Assembly (NCBI GenBank): GCA_005800865.1
Contig: SYEI01000443.1
Coordinates: 1-18,152 of the forward strand
Source: Bacteroidota bacterium
Lineage (GTDB): Bacteria > Bacteroidota > Bacteroidia > B-17B0 > Aurantibacillaceae
Direction of reading: 5' to 3'
DNA: 18,152 nt
Under the pieces are notes generated by a model that was not told the origin of the DNA, searched no databases, and was given only the letters and a program-made list of their open reading frames with translations. The translations under genes and the position numbers were made by a program. This document shows, in pieces, positions 15,401-18,152 of this stretch. The first letter of the stretch is position 1. Each line of letters begins with the position of its first letter.

Positions 15401-17124
15401 CAGCGCTAGCATTAACCTATGACCCAAATGGTAACATTAAAAGCAAATCAGATTTAGGACAGTATAAATACCTCACACCAAAAATAAACGCCGTTACAAA
15501 AGTACAAAACTTAAGCGGTGTTATATCAACCTTACAACAAGATATAACATACACCGCTTTTGAAAAAGCAGAAACCATTATTGAAGGCAGTGCGCAAGCT
15601 GTTATAACCTATGGTCCTACTCAAGAGCGTGTAAAAACAGATTTTACAACCTCTGGCGTTGCATCCACTCGTTATTATTTAAGTAATTACGAAAAAGAAG
15701 TAACAGCAGGAATGACTCGCGAGGTACATTATATTAATGCACCATCTGGCTTAGCTGCCATGCATGTGATAGAAAATGGCGTGGCTAACACCTATTTTAC
15801 ATATAGCGACCATTTAGGAACGCCAAAAACAATTACAAATGTAAATGGAGGCGTTGTAGCTGAGCAAAGTTTTGATCCCTGGGGTCAACGCCGAAATCCA
15901 AACGATTGGACTTACAACTCTGTACCAGCGCCACCCGCTTGGTTATTTAGAGGCTACACGGGGCATGAGCATTTACCGCAGTTTAGTTTAATAAACATGA
16001 ATGGTAGAATGTACGATCCACAAAATGCACGTATGTTGAGCCCAGATCCTGTTTTACACGATGCCACAAGTTCACAAGCTTACAACAAATACTCTTACTG
16101 CATTAATAACCCATTAAAATATACCGACCCAAGCGGCTATGATTTTAGTTTTAGTACCAAAAATTCCGATTGGACCATAAATGCGCCAGGTGGCGGTGGT
16201 GGCAGTAGTTCTCAGGCAGCTAATTCGAATGATGTTGATTTAAGTATGAACTTAAATGGCAAAGGATGGTCCGGTTTATCACAACATCAAAGCGCGCCAG
16301 GAGGAAGTGGTTTAGGTGCACAATATGGTTCTTACGAGGATCAACAACAAGAACAACTGGATGCTATCCAAAACGGAGAGTTAAGTTTTTTGAAATTACA
16401 ATACACATCTACAACTAGTCAACCAATGCTTGATTATGGCCCGGTAAGGGATGTAGAGCATTGGCAGACAGTGAGTATGACGGATGCAATTGACATGACT
16501 AACGGAGGGGATGATCCAATTGAAACGAAAGCATTATATTTTATGTTTGGTTTTGGTAAAGGAACATACGCAGCAGCAAAGGATGCCGTATTGTTCTCAA
16601 AAGGACTAATTACTGGTGAGAGCTGGCCTAAGGTTGGAAATGCTTTTAAGAGTGTTGGAAATGCTTATGTAAATGCAGTTGGCCATGATATGGAATCAAT
16701 GGATTGGGATAGATGGGGAAATAATTATAACCAAGCAAAAAATTTTATTAATAATGCTACACCTGAACAGATTGGTTTTGGTTTTGGGTATGTAGCAGGA
16801 TCAGCATTTATGACTAAAGGGGCTGGATCAACTTTAAACCTTGCATATTCTGTAGGAGGATATCGTCTACTTGGCACAAATTTATTTAAAAATCATTCTT
16901 ATCTAACTAGGTTTTCTAAAGGAGGTTATGGTTATGGCCAATTTGATGTTGCACACAGAGCTAGTAGATTTATGAGAAATGATATACTTTTAAATGGTAA
17001 AATGGGGATTAAAAATTTGAATACGATTTACTTTAATTATAATAATGCCGGGCAAAATTTTTCTATAGGAATTAATCCTTGGAAAAGAACAATTATACAT
17101 GAGGGAATAGGCTTTTTTAAATAG
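12346..17124 (+). CDS. RHS polymorphic toxin, C-terminal fragment: FG-GAP loops, YD-repeat shell, RHS core and toxin tip
   Basis: 1592 residues from a TTG at 12346, which is probably not a true start because the frame reads sensibly back to the C run at 12298. FG-GAP loops lie at residues 23-31 (DFNGDGLTD), 106-115 and 179-188. A toxin-complex-like middle region follows (TNGFNQSIKFNYKT; GQGFLGYDRV). YD repeats fill roughly 500-1140 (YTYDAYGRSKSV, YDELGRPKNF, YDALNRPNKV). The RHS core spans about 1150-1265: YFTYSDHLGTPKTITN, FDPWGQRR (1176-1183), NMNGRMYDPQNARMLSPDP, then PLKYTDPSGY, the PxxxxDPxG motif where RHS proteins cleave themselves. Residues 1266-1592 are the variable tip. The family forms hollow shells carrying a toxin for use against competitors or hosts. 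Restoring one C and reading the TAG as Trp gives one protein of about 2225 residues. The stop is six bases before the presumed immunity gene. Confidence 0.88.
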   Translation: MATDAIFDLSTSGCYSYENHFADFNGDGLTDNLTVGTDPTLALNLTLPDGTPIYSACPSSAPDNFFLRYNANKYDNLTTSFYKYPTTPMAGNMPGRNNINSKLMLADMNNDGKTDLVILDRDVTNNLVNVSVAYSPNFSTKILLGTIANTNFLAAINYNYYTATPYSSDGKLIAEFCLGDFDGDGFTDVMFKNSNSNFAGERTIVYNHPPGTEGRLAKVTNGFNQSIKFNYKTLAKGGVYTKGSGAIYPFVDIQSPIKVVSSMESQDANGNFYSTDYTYQGAKISQFGQGFLGYDRVSTINNLAQTKTIEAYSIDTLVSRYQYPTGIQFGARVLFGAYAYRTHTLTETYMLSDLNTTVNQTINTYSYTHSNGPTLGPAGPANSINTGIGHYIKLLQTFNLNSITGGFSLTDYTYDSYLNVTNAHTQSAGGLVVDVLNTIDAQLYGNKYPGHIFTTKTDVTRTGQPTISKTNGYTYFSTGLLHETAENIYQFCGLNTIYSYNNAVGLPTSIQKYSVGGTGYPRYTYFDYEPNRYRFVTKTTNHINHFATAVYDPRFGLPIQTKDITNLTTNYTYDAYGRSKSVTTPDNNTVNYITKWYNNGDDIGGDPFAAANILITTQVSAPNSPFSRSFYTASGLNVKNVKQGFNQNFISNRTIFNNKGQVSEEKASYLIPCASPSKVLTSTYTYNDPYFRLTDNTVTDDGSTPAQTTSMSYSQLYGNTTTILTTPDGKTKTTITNPLGLVTSVQENPGGTNLTYDYYSDGQVKTSYLDGVVTNNYTYDVCGNIASENEPNHGITAYVVDGFGQLASTTNDSKTYNYQYDELGRPKNFSGPEGTYLYTYITSGAGLENIETETAPNGTMNKYYYDALNRPNKVEEVVGSTYTTLMEYDQYSNPVKYTYPSGFAIKMAYDNLGYPTTIRNNSNNNLIWQADEINNFGTHNKYTLGNGIQTINTYNNFGLLNRSEAGSVFDHEYNFDIPTGNLMWLKDNVKDLQETHQYDGFDRLTNSMVTNLTGMFNLPALALTYDPNGNIKSKSDLGQYKYLTPKINAVTKVQNLSGVISTLQQDITYTAFEKAETIIEGSAQAVITYGPTQERVKTDFTTSGVASTRYYLSNYEKEVTAGMTREVHYINAPSGLAAMHVIENGVANTYFTYSDHLGTPKTITNVNGGVVAEQSFDPWGQRRNPNDWTYNSVPAPPAWLFRGYTGHEHLPQFSLINMNGRMYDPQNARMLSPDPVLHDATSSQAYNKYSYCINNPLKYTDPSGYDFSFSTKNSDWTINAPGGGGGSSSQAANSNDVDLSMNLNGKGWSGLSQHQSAPGGSGLGAQYGSYEDQQQEQLDAIQNGELSFLKLQYTSTTSQPMLDYGPVRDVEHWQTVSMTDAIDMTNGGDDPIETKALYFMFGFGKGTYAAAKDAVLFSKGLITGESWPKVGNAFKSVGNAYVNAVGHDMESMDWDRWGNNYNQAKNFINNATPEQIGFGFGYVAGSAFMTKGAGSTLNLAYSVGGYRLLGTNLFKNHSYLTRFSKGGYGYGQFDVAHRASRFMRNDILLNGKMGIKNLNTIYFNYNNAGQNFSIGINPWKRTIIHEGIGFFK
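16141..17124 (+). other. Variable C-terminal toxin tip of the RHS protein (unrecognised)
   Basis: These 327 residues follow the DPSGY cleavage motif. First comes a flexible, low-complexity part (NAPGGGGGSSSQAANSND, then Gln-rich). Next are two Gly/Ala-rich hydrophobic stretches, around ALYFMFGFGKGTYAAAKDAV and IGFGFGYVAGSAFM, like the pretoxin or membrane-associated segments often placed before a toxin domain. The last ~80 residues are the likely toxic domain: FSKGGYGYGQFDVAHRASRF to FSIGINPWKRTIIHEG. Possible catalytic residues are His1537-Arg1538 and His1585-Glu1586 (numbering from the TTG at 12346). I do not recognise a family; small basic domains at this place are often nucleases, but that is only inference. 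The tip is followed directly by a small AT-rich gene, as expected for toxin-immunity pairs. Confidence 0.7.
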
Positions 17125-17130
17125 TTTATA

Positions 17131-17580
17131 ATGAAAAACAACAATATTAATATTTTACGATTAAATTATTTTTTAGGGTTAGCAAACATCAGTGATTTAA
17201 ATCATTGGGCTGAAAATCAAATTACTTATGTGAACATTAATGATAAAATAATGGATTTGTATTTAGTGAAAAACTCGAATGATGCCATATTGCTATTGAA
17301 TGATTTATCCAAAGAAGAATTTTTAGATTCAGACGATTTAAAAAAATATTTTTATAATTTATTTTTACAAAAACTACATAAAAACAACATCATCGAAATC
17401 GAAGAATTATTAGTCTTATTTAAAAATAATTCAAATGGTTTTGTAAAATTTAGTGACGATGAAGATATTTCTTATAGTATTATAAATAATGATATGGATT
17501 TAAGAAAGCAGTTTAATATCGGGCAGTTAGAGTTGGAAGATATTAGAAATTTTTTGCAAAATGACACTCAAATTAAATAG
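17131..17580 (+). CDS. Putative immunity protein to the RHS toxin tip
   Basis: The gene starts six bases after the toxin stop, on the same strand, and encodes 149 residues with no signal peptide, so it is cytoplasmic. It is rich in Asp, Glu, Asn, Ile and Leu and appears mostly helical: NYFLGLANISDLNHWAENQI, DAILLLNDLSKEEFLDSDDL, LVLFKNNSNGFVKFSDDEDI, FNIGQLELEDIRNFLQ. An acidic small protein encoded straight after an RHS tip is the standard arrangement for a toxin's cognate immunity protein. I do not recognise the family with certainty; the opening L-x-x-FLGL...WAE pattern resembles several immunity families from memory. GC is about 22% (79 of 360 bases at 17161-17520), well below the RHS body, consistent with exchange of tip and immunity gene as a cassette. 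The frame is intact, unlike the toxin. Confidence 0.65.
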   Translation: MKNNNINILRLNYFLGLANISDLNHWAENQITYVNINDKIMDLYLVKNSNDAILLLNDLSKEEFLDSDDLKKYFYNLFLQKLHKNNIIEIEELLVLFKNNSNGFVKFSDDEDISYSIINNDMDLRKQFNIGQLELEDIRNFLQNDTQIK

Positions 17581-17648
17581 TAAACCATCTTCATAGTAGT
17601 ATGGAACTAAAATTTATACTCAAAAGCGGACAAAAAATATTTTATAAT

Positions 17649-18152
17649 ATGAAAACAACACATCAATTAACCTTATTCTTTGCTTTAATCACGAGCCTTA
17701 GCTTTTCGCAATCAGTCATAGAATATGGCTACACAAATAGCGGTAATCGTACCCCTCGTAAATTAAGCACTCTACCTTTTAGAGTTGGCAATTTAGATAG
17801 TACTAAATCATCACATGTGTTTTCTACCACTTTAATGCAAAACGGTTTAAGTTTTTATCCAAACCCCGCTAACGACAGAGTGGTATTTACCATTAACGAT
17901 TATACCTATTCTATTAAAAGTAGTATTAGTATTTTAAATGAAATGGGTCAGGAAATTAAATCCATTAATGTTACATCTAGCAAAACGGAAATGGATGTGT
18001 CTCAATTACCCGACGGCTTGTATTTTGTTAAAGTGGGTTCGTGGCTTCACGGACTTTCCGAAGCGCGCGGGCGGCTGCCAATCGACTTCGATCGTGTCGG
18101 TCGCGATGATGGGCAAGCCGCACGTGCAAAGGATACGCTCGGCGATGTCGGC
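17649..18152 (+). CDS. Secreted protein with T9SS type A sorting domain; 3' end replaced by foreign sequence
   Basis: From the ATG at 17649 the frame encodes a signal peptide (LTLFFALITSLSFSQ), a short region without recognised domain (VIEYGYTNSGNRTPRKLSTL), and from about residue 75 a T9SS type A sorting domain: GLSFYPNPANDRVVF, SSISILNEMGQEIKS, DVSQLPDGLYFVKV. A small secreted protein of this kind near RHS genes could be an adaptor or surface component, but that is inference. The sorting domain should end with a short basic strand after YFVKV. Instead, from about 18036 the DNA turns GC-rich and the peptide reads WLHGLSEARGRLPIDF, which does not fit; the frame runs off the window without a stop. 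The true gene end is therefore missing. An in-frame ATG at 17601 would add 16 residues before the signal peptide; 17649 is preferred. Confidence 0.7.
   Translation, partial: MKTTHQLTLFFALITSLSFSQSVIEYGYTNSGNRTPRKLSTLPFRVGNLDSTKSSHVFSTTLMQNGLSFYPNPANDRVVFTINDYTYSIKSSISILNEMGQEIKSINVTSSKTEMDVSQLPDGLYFVKVGSWLHGLSEARGRLPIDFDRVGRDDGQAARAKDTLGDVG
18036..18152. other. GC-rich terminal segment, probably a chimeric join
   Basis: The last ~112 bases are about 64% GC (72 of 112 from 18041), against roughly a third in the DNA just before. On the minus strand one frame is open throughout and reads like real protein from a high-GC organism: ADIAERILCTCGLPIIATD, then TIEVDWQPPARFGKSVKP. On the plus strand it would only extend a T9SS tail with unsuitable residues. 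The join lies between about 18033 and 18043. Assembly chimerism at a contig end is the likely cause. Confidence 0.75.

Noticed and set aside
12346..17124. Independent gene starting at TTG 12346
   Set aside because: The frame reads sensibly upstream to the C run and continues an FG-GAP series begun in the other frame; it is the rear part of a split gene.
18036..18152. Horizontally acquired gene downstream of the toxin operon
   Set aside because: The junction cuts a sorting domain mid-strand and only about 115 bases are present, so a chimeric join explains it better; kept as a finding instead.

Overview
The window looks like Bacteroidota DNA, in the Flavobacteriia/Sphingobacteriia/Chitinophagia sense; I cannot place it lower. 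The support is low GC with TTA-rich leucine usage, no Shine-Dalgarno-like leaders, several promoter cores of the Bacteroidota TAnnTTTG type, lipoproteins with short lipoboxes, and two proteins with type IX secretion (T9SS) C-terminal sorting domains. It also carries the intergenic palindrome ACCTGTCAGGT and a CCTTCGACTCCGCT-type repeat that I recall from many genomes of this phylum.

Layout. (1) 1-480: 3' end of class II fumarase fumC, followed by two hairpins. (2) 663-2798: a lipoprotein prolyl oligopeptidase with an intact catalytic triad. (3) 2799-3640: a small ORF6N-domain gene on the minus strand, surrounded by four palindromes built on one plan; one of them covers its predicted transcription start. 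(4) 3639-4673, minus strand: a secreted SGNH-hydrolase-like protein with a T9SS tail. (5) 4953-8330: mfd, the transcription-repair coupling factor, then a small lipoprotein gene and a strong terminator at 8817-8853. (6) 8943-18035: an accessory operon behind a good promoter. It holds a tail-fibre-like structural protein, a giant SpvB/FG-GAP/RHS polymorphic toxin, a very AT-rich small gene that is probably its immunity gene, and a secreted protein with a T9SS sorting domain. (7) About 18036-18152: GC-rich sequence unlike everything else, most likely an assembly chimera at the end.

The most interesting part is region 6. The toxin gene would encode about 2225 residues: signal peptide, SpvB domain, seven calcium-loop-like FG-GAP motifs, YD repeats, an RHS core ending in PxxxxDPxGY, and an unrecognised C-terminal tip of 327 residues. 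It is broken twice: by an in-frame TAG where TGG (Trp) would fit, and by a one-base shift at a run of nine C. Coding potential continues through both lesions. The presumed immunity gene is intact. The locus may be a silenced toxin, a phase-variable toxin switched at the C run, or an intact toxin with consensus errors.

The second interesting part is region 3. The palindromes keep a central AAATT and a GGT...ACC frame while their outer arms differ by paired changes, which suggests a conserved structure or a family of sites tied to the ORF6N gene.
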